Positions 9,011 to 18,617 are shown, counted from the first letter of the stretch. The stretch is DNA of 64,000 nucleotides from Pseudoduganella lutea (GCF_004209755.1 NZ_CP035913.1:4278001-4342000); one strand, 5' to 3'. Notes: a model not told the origin generated them from the sequence alone. A program made the numbers and translations.

Positions 9011-10751
9011 CGAGGCTCGCCTCCAGTTGTTGATAGCGCCATTGCCGGGCATACCAGCCATCGTGCGCCAGCAATTCGTCGTGGGTGCCCTGTTCGACGA
9101 CGCGGCCATGGTGCAGCACGACGATCCAGTCGGCGTTTACCACGGCCGAGAGCCGGTGGCTGGCGATGATTGCGCTGCGCACCGGCCTCGCACGGCGCAG
9201 GTCTTCCAGGTGGTCGAGGATGCGCGTTTCGGTGCCCGTGTCGACGGCCGACAGTGCATCGTCCAGCAGCAGCAGGTCGTTGTCGGACAGCAGCGCGCGG
9301 GCGATCGCCACGCGCTGGCGCTGGCCGCCGGACAGCGTGATGCCGCGCTCGCCCACCTCCGTCTCGTAACGGTGCGGGAACAGCAGGATATCGTCGTGGA
9401 TGGCCGCCAGGTCGGCCGCGTGTTCCACTTCGGCCCGCGTTGCACCGGGCTTTGCCAGCGCGATGTTCTCGGCGATCGATGCCGAGAACAGGAACGATTC
9501 CTGCGGCACCCAGCTGATCGCGCCGCGCAGCGTCCCGAGCTTGTACTCCTCCAGCGCATGGCCATTCCAGCGCACGGTGCCCGACTGCGGCGCCAGCTGG
9601 CGCAGCAGCACGCGCAGCAGCGTGGTCTTGCCCGAACCGGTGGCGCCGACGAGGCCCAGCGTCTGCCCTGGCCGCAGGCGCAGCGTGACGTCTGCCAGCG
9701 CCGGTTCCACCTGGCCCGGGTAGCACACGGTCAGGTGGTCGACCGCCAGTTCGCCCGGCTGCAGTTCGGCCATCGTGCCGTGGTCGGCGATCGTCAGCGG
9801 CGCGTCGAGCATCGGCTGCAGCCGCTGCCATGCGGCGCGGCCCCGTTCCAGCAGGGACAGCACCCAGCCGGCGGCGAACATGGGCCAGATCAACTGGCCC
9901 AGGTACATCGAGAAGCTCGTCAACCCACCGATCGTCAGCTGGTCCGTCCACACGAGGTAGCCGCCCACGCCCAGCGTCAGGCCGGTGGCGGCCGTCAGCG
10001 TCAGTCCCACGGCCGGTTCATAGGCCGCTTCCCAGCGCTGCGCGGTGAGCGCCGCGTTAGATGCCTTGCCGGCCAGTTCGGAAAACGTGGCGGCGCTGCG
10101 CGCTTCCAGGCCGAGCGTGCGCAGTGTGCGCACGCCGGTCAGGGTTTCCTGCACATGGTCGTTCAGCGCGGCGAACCGTTTCAGCGAATCGCCCGCCGCC
10201 GTGTGGATCTGCGTGGAGATGCGCCAGAACGCATAGGCCATCAGCGGGAACGGCAGCAGGGCGACGAGCGCGAGGCGCCAGTCGACGCCCAGCGTCATGA
10301 TGCCGATGACCAGCACCAGGGTCAGTGCGCCGTCGAAGCCGGCCAGCATGGCTTCGCCGGCCGCCTGCTCGATCGAATCGATGTCGTTCGTGGCCAGCGC
10401 CATCAGGTCGCCGGTGCGCTGCTTCTGGTAGAAGGCCGGACCCTGCAGCGTAAGGCGCCTGTAGAAGCGCGTGCGCAATTCCACGCCGAGCCGGTAGGCG
10501 GTCGAATACAGACGGATCCGCCATGCCACGCGCAAGCCGTAGTTGGCCACGCCGACCAGCAACAGCAGGCCCACGCCCTCGATCAGTTCCGTGTGCGAAA
10601 GACGCTGCGCGGCCAGTGCGTCGACCATCTGGCCGATCTTGCGGGGAATCCAGACGCCGATGACGGCAACGAGGACCAGCATCACGCCGGCACCCGCATA
10701 CGCGCGCCAATGCGTGCGCACGAAGCCGGTGATTAGCCTCGATAAACTCAT
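9000..10751 (-). CDS. mdlA: ABC exporter half-transporter, SmdA/MdlA type
   Basis: 583 residues, starting MSLSRLITGFVRTHW. The transmembrane domain covers ~15-300, with the ATPase after it: Walker A GATGSGKTT near 370, signature LSGGQRQRVA near 475, Walker B LLLLDDALSAVD near 496. The residue after the Walker B Asp is Asp rather than the catalytic Glu, so this subunit contributes the degenerate ATP site, as is normal for the MdlA member of heterodimeric exporters. First gene of the two-gene operon; its stop lies inside the start of mdlB. Confidence 0.92.
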   Translation of the reverse strand: MSLSRLITGFVRTHWRAYAGAGVMLVLVAVIGVWIPRKIGQMVDALAAQRLSHTELIEGVGLLLLVGVANYGLRVAWRIRLYSTAYRLGVELRTRFYRRLTLQGPAFYQKQRTGDLMALATNDIDSIEQAAGEAMLAGFDGALTLVLVIGIMTLGVDWRLALVALLPFPLMAYAFWRISTQIHTAAGDSLKRFAALNDHVQETLTGVRTLRTLGLEARSAATFSELAGKASNAALTAQRWEAAYEPAVGLTLTAATGLTLGVGGYLVWTDQLTIGGLTSFSMYLGQLIWPMFAAGWVLSLLERGRAAWQRLQPMLDAPLTIADHGTMAELQPGELAVDHLTVCYPGQVEPALADVTLRLRPGQTLGLVGATGSGKTTLLRVLLRQLAPQSGTVRWNGHALEEYKLGTLRGAISWVPQESFLFSASIAENIALAKPGATRAEVEHAADLAAIHDDILLFPHRYETEVGERGITLSGGQRQRVAIARALLSDNDLLLLDDALSAVDTGTETRILDHLEDLRRARPVRSAIIASHRLSAVVNADWIVVLHHGRVVEQGTHDELLAHDGWYARQWRYQQLEASLDAS

Positions 10752-10821
10752 GACATATCCTTGAATGGGGCCAGCGGCCGATTCGGGGGACTAGGATACA
10801 TCAGGCGGGCAGAGCGCGTCG

Positions 10822-10841
10822 GCCGACCCGTGCGGGTCGGC
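10822..10841 (-). terminator. Perfect 9-bp stem hairpin after the phasin gene
   Basis: GCCGACCCG, a TG loop and CGGGTCGGC, 18 bases past the phasin stop. No T-run follows, so it may be a weak or factor-assisted terminator or an mRNA end stabiliser. Confidence 0.45.
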
Positions 10842-10858
10842 GACGTGGGGAGGGGAAA

Positions 10859-11878
10859 TTACTTGCGGGATTTGCCCGGTGCCGAGCGGGCCGGCTTGTT
10901 GTCGGCCAGTGCGGCCAGTGCTTCGGCAACGGGTTTCGTGGCCGGCTTGCCGCGCACGGTTTTCGCCGCCGCCTGTTCCGCCTCGAACAGCGTGGCCGAA
11001 GCCTCGGCGGCTTCGGCCGCGATCGGTGCGGCAACCGGCGTCGCTTGCGCCGCCGCGTCGGTCACGCGTTCCACGGCTTCGCTCACCGCGTCGCTTGCCT
11101 TCGACGTTGCGTCGGACCCGGCTTCGGCTGCCTTGGCGATCGACTCGCTGGCGGCTTCGACCGCATTGCTCGTGGTTTGCGCGGCTGCCTCGGTGGCCTC
11201 CTGCGTTGCCTTCGAGGTTGCCTCGGCCGCATCCTGCGTTGCCTTCGAGGTCGCCTCGGTGGCATCCTGCGTTGCCTTCGTGGCGGCTTGCGCCGTGCCT
11301 TGCGCCGCCGTGGCGGCCGCTTGCGTGACCGCGCGGGACGCTTCCACCGTGCTACTGGTGGCCGCTTGCGCGGCGTCGCTTGCCGCATGCGCCGCCTGGG
11401 AAGCCGTGGCGGTGGCGCCGGCAGCGGCCGACTGCGCCGCTTCCGCCGCCGCGTTCGTGGCTGCCAGCGCGGCGTTCGCGGCGGACTCGGACACTTGGGC
11501 AACGGCTGGCGCGGCCAGGCTCAGCGTCTTCGCCGGCACGTCGCGGAAGCGCTCCGTTGCCGTGCGCAGCAGCGCCTGCTGGGTCTTGGTGGCGATCGAG
11601 AACACTTCGCGGTTGTAGGCAAACAGGCCTTCGATCGCGGACAGCGGGCGGGCCAGTTCGAAGACCGCGCTGGAATCCTTTGCTTCGATCAGCTTGCGGG
11701 CGGCAACCGTGCTGCGTTCAGCGGCGTTGCGTGCCGTGCTGAGGTTCAGTGCCACGAGCTGGCCGGCACCGTCGACGGTGCTTTTCAGTACGCTGTTCAG
11801 GAAATTGAGCTGGCTCTCAAGCTGCGTTTTGCTCGTTCTGGAAATCTGTTCGGAAATCTGTTCGGTAATCGAAGACAT
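10859..11878 (-). CDS. Phasin family protein with long Ala-rich repeat tail
   Basis: 339 residues from the ATG preceded by GGGAGAG (MSSITEQISEQISRTSK); a six-residue upstream extension is open but lacks a ribosome site. The first ~105 residues look like a Phasin_2 domain (FLNSVLKSTVDGAGQLVALN ... YNREVFSIATKTQQALL), which coats polyhydroxyalkanoate granules. The remaining ~230 residues are mostly Ala, Thr, Ser, Glu and Lys in 11-residue steps (TSKATQDATEA type), ending in a basic Lys/Arg/Pro tail. Typical phasins are under 200 residues, so the tail is unusual and could bind DNA or other granule proteins, like PhaM or PhaF (inference). Divergent from codA across 202 bases. Confidence 0.85.
   Translation of the reverse strand: MSSITEQISEQISRTSKTQLESQLNFLNSVLKSTVDGAGQLVALNLSTARNAAERSTVAARKLIEAKDSSAVFELARPLSAIEGLFAYNREVFSIATKTQQALLRTATERFRDVPAKTLSLAAPAVAQVSESAANAALAATNAAAEAAQSAAAGATATASQAAHAASDAAQAATSSTVEASRAVTQAAATAAQGTAQAATKATQDATEATSKATQDAAEATSKATQEATEAAAQTTSNAVEAASESIAKAAEAGSDATSKASDAVSEAVERVTDAAAQATPVAAPIAAEAAEASATLFEAEQAAAKTVRGKPATKPVAEALAALADNKPARSAPGKSRK
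11187..11285 (-). repeat. Three tandem 33-bp units inside the phasin gene
   Basis: Units at 11187-11219, 11220-11252 and 11253-11285 differ at only a few bases; each encodes an 11-residue block of the type ATKATQDATEA. The repeat keeps frame, so copy-number changes would lengthen or shorten the tail without breaking the protein. Confidence 0.85.
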
Positions 11879-12080
11879 AAGCTCTCCCGGGAACAAGGAA
11901 TTGTGCGTTGCAATAAATGAATTCTAGCGATGAAACAAGGCATTGGAAAGCGGTTTGTGCGTTCTTTATTCGGAAATTAACGCACTGCAACATACGTTTC
12001 GGTATCCGAATTTTCAGTGCCATTGCGCCGTTTGCCTTGTTGTCCCTACAATCGGCCATCCCCATTGCTGGAGTTCACCC

Positions 12081-13364
12081 ATGGAATTCGTCATTCGCAA
12101 CGCCACGCTGCCCGACGGGCGCACCGGCATCGACATCGCCGTGCAGGATGGCCGCATCGCCGCGGTCGCGCCGCGCCTCGCCCTGACCGCCGCGCGCGAG
12201 ATCGATGCGGAGGGCGACCTGGTCACGCCGCCGTTCGTCGATGCGCACTTCCACATGGATGCCACGCTGTCCTACGGCCTGCCGCGCGTGAACGCCAGCG
12301 GCACGCTGCTCGAAGGGATCGCGTTGTGGGGCGAACTGAAACCGCAGCTCACGCAGGAAGCGCTGGTCGAACGGGCGATGCGCTATTGCGACTGGGCGGT
12401 AGCGCGCGGCCTGCTGGCGATCCGCACCCACGTCGATGTGTGCGACGACCGCCTGCTGGCCGTGGAGGCATTGCTGGAGGTGAAGCGACGCGTCGCGCCA
12501 TACCTCGACATGCAGCTGGTGGCGTTCCCGCAGGATGGCCTGCTGCGCAGCCCGACGGCGCTGGCCAACCTGAAGCGGGCGATCGCGATGGGCGTGGACG
12601 TCGTCGGCGGCATTCCCCATTTCGAGCGCACGATGGCCGATGGCGCCGAGTCGGTGCGCGTGCTGTGCGAATTCGCCGCGGCGCAAGGGTTGATGGTGGA
12701 CATGCACTGCGACGAATCGGACGATCCGCTGTCGCGTCACATCGAAACGCTGGCCGCCGAGACCCACCGCCTCGGCCTGCACGGCCGCGTGGCGGGCTCG
12801 CACCTGACATCGATGCACTCGATGGACAACTATTACGTGAGCAAGCTGCTGCCGCTGATCGCCGAATCCGGCGTCGCGGCGATCGCCAACCCGCTGATCA
12901 ACATCACGCTGCAAGGCCGGCACGACACCTACCCGAAACGGCGCGGCATGACGCGCGTGCCGGAATTGATGGCGGCCGGCGTGACCGTGGCGTTCGGCCA
13001 CGACTGCGTGATGGACCCGTGGTACGGCATGGGGTCCGGCGACATGCTCGAAGTGGCGCACATGGGCCTGCACGTGGCGCAGATGACCAGCCAGCATGGG
13101 ATACGCGCCTGCTTCGCGGCCATCACCGAAAACCCGGCAAGGATCCTGGGACTGGATGGCTATGGCCTGGAGCCCGGCTGCCACGCCGACCTGGTGCTGC
13201 TGGACGCGGGCGACCCGATCGAGGCGATCCGGCTGCGCGCGGCGCGCCGGCTGGTCATGCGGCGCGGCCGCATCCTGGCCGAATCGCCGCGTGCCGTGGC
13301 CCGGCTCCACCTGCCGGGCCGGCCCGACAGCGCCGACTTCCGCCAGTTGGGCCGGCCGAGCTAG
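12081..13364 (+). CDS. codA: Cytosine deaminase
   Basis: 427 residues, collinear with E. coli CodA throughout. Metal and active-site motifs are present: AHFHMD near 56, HCDESDD near 209, SHLTSMHS near 250 and FGHDCVMDPWY near 307; NPLINITLQGRHDTYPKRRG is the family's best-conserved stretch. It converts cytosine to uracil and ammonia in the cytoplasm (pyrimidine salvage). The ATG at 12081 with GGAG upstream starts MEFVIRNATLPDG, the normal amidohydrolase beginning; longer in-frame extensions are not credible. No cytosine permease (codB) is adjacent. It runs tail-to-tail with the next gene, 17 bases apart. Confidence 0.93.
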   Translation: MEFVIRNATLPDGRTGIDIAVQDGRIAAVAPRLALTAAREIDAEGDLVTPPFVDAHFHMDATLSYGLPRVNASGTLLEGIALWGELKPQLTQEALVERAMRYCDWAVARGLLAIRTHVDVCDDRLLAVEALLEVKRRVAPYLDMQLVAFPQDGLLRSPTALANLKRAIAMGVDVVGGIPHFERTMADGAESVRVLCEFAAAQGLMVDMHCDESDDPLSRHIETLAAETHRLGLHGRVAGSHLTSMHSMDNYYVSKLLPLIAESGVAAIANPLINITLQGRHDTYPKRRGMTRVPELMAAGVTVAFGHDCVMDPWYGMGSGDMLEVAHMGLHVAQMTSQHGIRACFAAITENPARILGLDGYGLEPGCHADLVLLDAGDPIEAIRLRAARRLVMRRGRILAESPRAVARLHLPGRPDSADFRQLGRPS

Positions 13365-13381
13365 CCAGCCGCGGCCGGCAC

Positions 13382-16300
13382 TTATTGCATCGGGTTCGCG
13401 TCCTTGTACGACCGGGAGGCCGGGAAGAACCACCGCAACGCGCGGTGCACGCGACCGGCCCAGGCCTGCTCGTTGTGCATGCCGCCTTCGTCTTCCACGT
13501 ACAGCAGGTCGTCGCCCTCGCGCCAGCCGTTCTTCAGCACGGCCTGGCGGAATGCCCGCGTGCCTTCGACGCCGTCCATGCCCGTGCCGGCATCCACGTA
13601 CAGCCGCACCGGCGTTGCCGCGATCTTGCGCGCAGTGGTGACGGGCGCGCCGCCATTCCACCAGAACGAACCGGACATGATGCCGGCCTGGCCGAACACG
13701 TTCGCATGGTGCTGCGCCAGGTACAGCGATGCCAGGCCGCCGAACGACGATCCCATGACGGCGGTATCGGCCCGGCCGGGCAGCGTGCGGTACTGCCCGT
13801 CGATGTAAGGCTTGACGGTATCGACGAGGAATCGGCCATAGGCCGCCAGCTTGCCGCCGCCGTAGCGCGCATCGCAGCAGGGCGTGTACTCGCTGTTGCG
13901 GTCCGGCGTGTTGTCGACGCCGACCACGATGATCTCGCGCATGTCGCCCTGCGCGGCCAGCCGGTCGACCACTTCATCGATGTGCCATTCGGTGCTGTAG
14001 GCCGTCTTCTGGTCGAACAGGTTCTGGCCGTCGTGCATGTACAGCACCGGGTAGCGCTTGCCGGGATTGCGGTCGTAGCCTGCCGGCAGCCAGATGCGCA
14101 GCTTGCGGGTATTGCCCAGTTGCGGCGATGCGAAGTCATCGACGATGACGAGGCGGCCTTTCGCCACAAGCGCCGGTGCTGTCGCGCCCGTGGCCAGCAG
14201 CCGGATGCCATGGATGTCGACCCGGTTCGCCGGCCCCGACTTGCCGCCCGCATCCGCGTACGTGGCATTCGATTGCAGGCTGCTCATGTTGATGAAGTCC
14301 GACAGCTCGACCGAGTGTTTGCCCGCCTTCAATTGCGCGGACAGCGGCGTCGAGTACACGGCCTGGCCGGCAGGGGAGTGCGGCAGCTGCACGACCCCCT
14401 GGGCGACGACGCCGCCTGCCGCGTCGCGCACCTTCATCCACTTGACGCCGCCCGTGATGCCCAGGTTGACCTGGTGCGCATTGTTGCGGTAGCGGACCTG
14501 CACGGCATAGGTGCCTGCCTGCGGCACGGCAAGCGTGGCCGAAAACGTATCGGCGGGCGCGCCCCAGCCGGCGAACGCGCCGTTCTTCGCCTTCACGCTC
14601 GATGCGATGCGCGCATCGCCGGCGGCCACTTCGATGGCGCGGCCCGTGCAGGCCGGCGCGCTGTGGTGGCTGCGGTTGCCGGAGTCGGGAAACATGGCTT
14701 CCACCGCGTAGCATGCCGCCGCGGCCGGCTTCGGATCGGACCAGCTGGCGCCTTTCACGCCCGCTGCCGCCAGCTGGCCATCGCGATACACGTTGTAGAC
14801 GGTGCCCGCCGCCGGCTTCGACGCGAATCCGAGCCTGCCATGCGCGGCCGACACGATCGCCGGTTCGGCCGGCGAGAACACGGCCGGATCGACCGTGAGC
14901 GGATCGGCCGCCACGCGCGTGATCGTTTGCCGCCCCGGCATCAGGCTGCCCAGCTGCACGACGATCGTGTTGTGTTCGCCGAGATCCGCCCACTTGATGC
15001 GGCCATCGACCGGCTTGCCGTTCAACAGCACCTGCTGCACGGGGTGGTAGCCGGCCATGGACTGCGCCGGCGGTAGCACCAGCTGCACGTCGATCACGTG
15101 GTTGCGCAGCTTCAGGCCGGCCAGCAGGGCCGTGCCGCTGCCCTGGAACGCTTCGTGGCGCAGCTTCGACGTGACGAAGGGCTTGACGTCGATGCCGTCC
15201 TGCGCGGTCGAGATGCCGAACACGCCGCCCACCAGCGCGCCGGCGAAGCCGCCCACGGACCATAGCTGGCGGCGCGAGTTGACGACGGGGCCCGCCAGGT
15301 CGGTCTGCCGGCCTCCACTCGGGTCGAACATCGGCAGGCCCGTGAGCCATTCGAAGTTTTCCATGTTGGACGCATTGACGGCGGCGCCGCGCAGGAGCGT
15401 GTCGTAGGCGGCATCGGCCGCAGCCACGTTCTGCACCTGGATCGCGGCCTTCAGCCCATAGGCGGTGACGAAAGGCCAGATCGCCCGGTTGTGGTACACG
15501 GCGCGGCCCGGCTGCTGCGGCCAGATCACCGGCGCGCCCATCGGCCCATGCGGGTAGCGGGCGACGATGCTGTTCGCCTGCTCGGCGTCCGCCACGCCGG
15601 TGACGATGGCCAGCGCCTGGCCCAGCCAGTCGAACTTGTGCAGCGGCGCGCCGTCGAAATGGCCGGCCGTGAGGCTGCTGTACATGCCGGCATCCTTCAG
15701 CCACAGCCGGCCGTTGATCGCATCCTTCAGCTGCACGGCCCAGTCGCCGTAGCGCTTTGCCGTGGCGGCATCGCCCTGTTCCTCCGCAAGTTGCGCCGCC
15801 AGCGTCAATGCCTTGTAGTGGGCCACGTTGGTCGACAGCGCCTTCGCCGTCGCCATGTGCGCCAGCTGGCCGGGAATCCAGTCCGCATACGTTTGCTCGC
15901 GCCAGTCGAGGAAGGACTCCTCGCCGTTGTACAGGCCCGCGGCCGGATCGAACGCCGCCACGCGGTCGATTTCGATCGTGTTCGACAGGGCTTTCAGGGC
16001 GACCGGCACGAACGCCGCGCGCTCGGCCGGCGGCAGTGCCTTCAGCGCCTCGTCGGCGCCGAACGCCCACGTGACGCGGTCGGTGCTGACGGGCCAGCTG
16101 CCGCCGCTGCCGGTATCCTGCACGATCTGCAGGCCGTCTTCGGTGCCCGGCACTTGCGCCGGCTTCTTCACGCCATCCCGGTAGCCCGAGAGCTTGAACT
16201 GCAGCGAGTTGCGCACCCGCTGCGGGTCCAGCATGCCCAGTCCCAGCCCGGCCGCGTAAGCCAGGTCGCGTGTCCATACGTAGTGCCATTTCTCGCCCGT

Positions 16301-16663
16301 TTCAAAGCATTCGCAGGGAATGGGCTGGCCGCCGTTATAGGAGTCGTCGCGGATCGCGGCCACGGCATCCTGCCGCATCTCGGCCATCGCCATTGCGAAC
16401 AGCGCGTCGAACGCCACGCTTCCACTGCGCACGCGTGGCAGGCCCGCGCTCTCGGCATAGGTGACGTTCCGCGGATCGCCGTCCCGCAGCGTCATCGTCG
16501 TGCCATGCGTGTAGGTGCGCAGCGGCGCCTTCTCGTCGTCCGTGGCGATGCGCACCGCTTCCGGCTTGCCCCACGAACCGAAGGGAATCGTCTGCTCGGC
16601 GCATTGCAGCGAACCGGCGACGAGCATGGCCAGGGTGGCGGTGGCGATGAGGGTGCGCTTCAT
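13382..16663 (-). CDS. Secreted fusion: six-hairpin glycosidase + beta-sandwich + esterase
   Basis: 1093 residues with a Sec signal peptide (LIATATLAMLVAGSLQCA). Residues ~40-570 form an (alpha/alpha)6-type glycosidase: EKWHYVWTRDLAYAAGLGLG (~125-144), then PGTEDGLQIVQDTGSGGSWP and a W/Y-rich barrel, related to glucoamylase or debranching-type enzymes. A beta-sandwich resembling a carbohydrate-binding module lies at ~673-825. Residues ~838-1093 are an Esterase-D-type alpha/beta hydrolase with nucleophile Ser in GSSFGG (~972) and a late His in EGGMHNEQAW (~1062). The ATG overlaps the stop of the upstream GH13 gene (ATGA), so the two are translationally coupled in a glucan operon. The exact substrate is unknown; an oligosaccharide-releasing plus ester-cleaving role is inferred. 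Confidence 0.8.
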   Translation of the reverse strand: MKRTLIATATLAMLVAGSLQCAEQTIPFGSWGKPEAVRIATDDEKAPLRTYTHGTTMTLRDGDPRNVTYAESAGLPRVRSGSVAFDALFAMAMAEMRQDAVAAIRDDSYNGGQPIPCECFETGEKWHYVWTRDLAYAAGLGLGMLDPQRVRNSLQFKLSGYRDGVKKPAQVPGTEDGLQIVQDTGSGGSWPVSTDRVTWAFGADEALKALPPAERAAFVPVALKALSNTIEIDRVAAFDPAAGLYNGEESFLDWREQTYADWIPGQLAHMATAKALSTNVAHYKALTLAAQLAEEQGDAATAKRYGDWAVQLKDAINGRLWLKDAGMYSSLTAGHFDGAPLHKFDWLGQALAIVTGVADAEQANSIVARYPHGPMGAPVIWPQQPGRAVYHNRAIWPFVTAYGLKAAIQVQNVAAADAAYDTLLRGAAVNASNMENFEWLTGLPMFDPSGGRQTDLAGPVVNSRRQLWSVGGFAGALVGGVFGISTAQDGIDVKPFVTSKLRHEAFQGSGTALLAGLKLRNHVIDVQLVLPPAQSMAGYHPVQQVLLNGKPVDGRIKWADLGEHNTIVVQLGSLMPGRQTITRVAADPLTVDPAVFSPAEPAIVSAAHGRLGFASKPAAGTVYNVYRDGQLAAAGVKGASWSDPKPAAAACYAVEAMFPDSGNRSHHSAPACTGRAIEVAAGDARIASSVKAKNGAFAGWGAPADTFSATLAVPQAGTYAVQVRYRNNAHQVNLGITGGVKWMKVRDAAGGVVAQGVVQLPHSPAGQAVYSTPLSAQLKAGKHSVELSDFINMSSLQSNATYADAGGKSGPANRVDIHGIRLLATGATAPALVAKGRLVIVDDFASPQLGNTRKLRIWLPAGYDRNPGKRYPVLYMHDGQNLFDQKTAYSTEWHIDEVVDRLAAQGDMREIIVVGVDNTPDRNSEYTPCCDARYGGGKLAAYGRFLVDTVKPYIDGQYRTLPGRADTAVMGSSFGGLASLYLAQHHANVFGQAGIMSGSFWWNGGAPVTTARKIAATPVRLYVDAGTGMDGVEGTRAFRQAVLKNGWREGDDLLYVEDEGGMHNEQAWAGRVHRALRWFFPASRSYKDANPMQ

Positions 16664-18579
16664 TGTTTCAACTCCAGGATGATGGCCGTGCGGGCCGGCA
16701 GCGTGATGCCGCGTTCGAGGTGGAAGGTTTGTCCGGTCAGGACATCGGTGCCGGCATGGACGCCGTCGAGCATCTCGCCGAAGCGGGCCGTGTCGAGCGT
16801 GACGGGCGTGCGGTTCTTGTTCAGGGCGACCATCACCTTGCCGCCGCCCTGCGCATTGCCGCCATACCGGAAGAACACATAGGTGTCTTGCTCGGGGCCG
16901 AAATGCATCGTTCGGCCACGGTGGATCACGGTGGCGCCCTTGCGCCAGTTCAGCAGTTTTTTCAAAAAAGCCTGTGCTTCGCGCTGCGCTGGCGTAAGGC
17001 CCGTGCCAGTGAACGCATTCACCTTGTCGCCCGGCCAGCCGCCCGGAAAATCGTGGCGGTACGACGCGTCGTCGCGGCCCTGCGTGGTGCTTCCCATCAG
17101 GATTTCGGTGCCGTAATAGAACTGGGGGATGCGCGGCGCCGTCAGCACGTAGGCCATCGCCATCTTCCACAGGCCCATGTCTTCGCCGAGCACGCTCCAG
17201 GTGCGGGGCAGGTCGTGATTCCCCTCGAACAGCACGAGGTCTTGCGGCGCCGGGTACAGGTGATCCTGGGCCAGCGTCTCATACAGATCGTTCAGGCTGA
17301 AGGTACCGTGGTCGCTGTCAGTCGCGGTACTGGTCAGCGCGCGGCGCAGCGCATCGTTCAGCGGGAAATCCATCAGCGACGGCAAATGGGACACGTAGCC
17401 ATCGTGGTTGGCCTTGCCGGCCTGCCATCGCGCCACGACGGGCACGCGCGTGCTCCACTCTTCGCCGACCAGGTTCAGGTTCGGATATTCCGCCATCACG
17501 CGGCGCGACCATTCGGCGAGGAAGGCATTGTTCGAGTAGCCCCACGTATCGACCCGCAGGCCGGACAGGCCCGCATACTCGATCCACCAGATCGTGTTCT
17601 GGATCAGGTAGTTCGCCACGTAGGGATTCGCCCCATTGAGGTCCGGCATGCCGCGCGAGAACCAGCCTTCCGTGAAATTGCGCGCGTCGGCGCGGCTGCC
17701 ATACGGATCGCCCACCGCCACGCGGTGGTGCCGCGTCATCACGGGCTTGCCTTCGTGGGTGATCCAGTCCGGCATGGGCAGATCCTTCATCCACCAGTGA
17801 CCGGCGCCGATGTGGTTGAGCACCACGTCCTGGATGACGCCGATGCCCCTGGCGCGCGCGGCGGCCACGAAGGCACGGAAATCGTCGTTGCTGCCATAGC
17901 GCCGGTCGATACGGTAATGGTCGGTGGCCGCGTAGCCGTGATACGAATAGGCCGGCATGTCGTTCTCGAGCAGTGGCGTGGGCCAGACCTGCGTGTAGCC
18001 CATCGCGGCAATGTAATCGAGATGCGCGGTCATGCCGGCCAGGTCGCCGCCATGCCGGCCGCCGCCGGCTGCGCGGTTCGCCTTGTCGGGCATGGCCGCG
18101 ATGCTGTCGTTCGCCGGATCACCGTTGGCGAAGCGGTCCGGCATCACCTGGTAGATGGCATCGCGGCCCGTGAAGCCCTGGCGCTCGCGCGAGCCCGGCG
18201 CGCGCGGCTGCAACTGGTAGCGGTGCTTCAGGACCGCCGCCTTGCCGGCCGCGCCGGGCGCGTGGAAGGCGATGTCGAAACTGCCCGGCCGCACGCCGGC
18301 GGCCAGCTCCAGGTCGATGAACAGGTAATTCGGGTTGGCCACGCGCGTGGTCCCGGCGATGCGCACGCCCGGGTAACCGATGTCCGGCCGCAGGTCGGCA
18401 ATGTGCTCGCCATGTACTATCAGCTGCAGTGCCGGGTGGCGCATGCCGGTCCACCACGATGCGGGTTCCAGGTGATCGATGCGGTAACTGGCGGGGCCGC
18501 CCTTGGCAGGCGCGGGGGCCACCAGCATGGCAAGCATCAAGGGCACGGCGAGCGCCGGCGGCAACAGGGCAGGGTGCAT
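16660..18579 (-). CDS. SusA-like GH13 neopullulanase / cyclomaltodextrinase
   Basis: 639 residues. A signal peptide (ALAVPLMLAMLVAPAPA) is followed by an N-terminal beta-sandwich of the cyclomaltodextrinase type (~30-125), the GH13 barrel (from DAIYQVMPDRFANGDPAND, ~145) and a C-terminal beta domain. Catalytic residues are in place: Asp in LRVDTWGYS (~342), Glu in LVGEEW (~372) and Asp in EGNHDLPR (~454). It should cut maltodextrins or pullulan in the periplasm, the SusA job in Bacteroides. First gene of a two-gene operon with the fusion enzyme, divergent from the TonB receptor. A TGTAGT-type operator lies 24-38 bases before the ATG, so repression by a cognate regulator is likely. Confidence 0.9.
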   Translation of the reverse strand: MHPALLPPALAVPLMLAMLVAPAPAKGGPASYRIDHLEPASWWTGMRHPALQLIVHGEHIADLRPDIGYPGVRIAGTTRVANPNYLFIDLELAAGVRPGSFDIAFHAPGAAGKAAVLKHRYQLQPRAPGSRERQGFTGRDAIYQVMPDRFANGDPANDSIAAMPDKANRAAGGGRHGGDLAGMTAHLDYIAAMGYTQVWPTPLLENDMPAYSYHGYAATDHYRIDRRYGSNDDFRAFVAAARARGIGVIQDVVLNHIGAGHWWMKDLPMPDWITHEGKPVMTRHHRVAVGDPYGSRADARNFTEGWFSRGMPDLNGANPYVANYLIQNTIWWIEYAGLSGLRVDTWGYSNNAFLAEWSRRVMAEYPNLNLVGEEWSTRVPVVARWQAGKANHDGYVSHLPSLMDFPLNDALRRALTSTATDSDHGTFSLNDLYETLAQDHLYPAPQDLVLFEGNHDLPRTWSVLGEDMGLWKMAMAYVLTAPRIPQFYYGTEILMGSTTQGRDDASYRHDFPGGWPGDKVNAFTGTGLTPAQREAQAFLKKLLNWRKGATVIHRGRTMHFGPEQDTYVFFRYGGNAQGGGKVMVALNKNRTPVTLDTARFGEMLDGVHAGTDVLTGQTFHLERGITLPARTAIILELKQ

Positions 18580-18602
18580 GGTCTCCTCCGCAAAAGCCTG
18601 TA

Positions 18603-18617
18603 AGTAGTGGGACTACA
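18603..18617. promoter_or_regulatory. Operator copy 1 of the TGTAGT-N3-ACTACA motif
   Basis: AGTAGT-GGG-ACTACA, 11 of 12 positions symmetric. It lies 24-38 bases upstream of the SusA-like start, where a bound protein would block transcription or its initiation. Confidence 0.65.

Noticed and set aside
12017..15076. Very long plus-strand open frame opposite the fusion enzyme and across codA
   Set aside because: Shadow of high-GC codon bias: Arg/Ala/Gly-rich, no ribosome site, no recognisable domain, and real genes occupy the other frames.
16663..18603. Long plus-strand frame antisense to the SusA-like gene
   Set aside because: Its translation is His/Val/Arg-rich antisense of a clearly functional GH13 enzyme.
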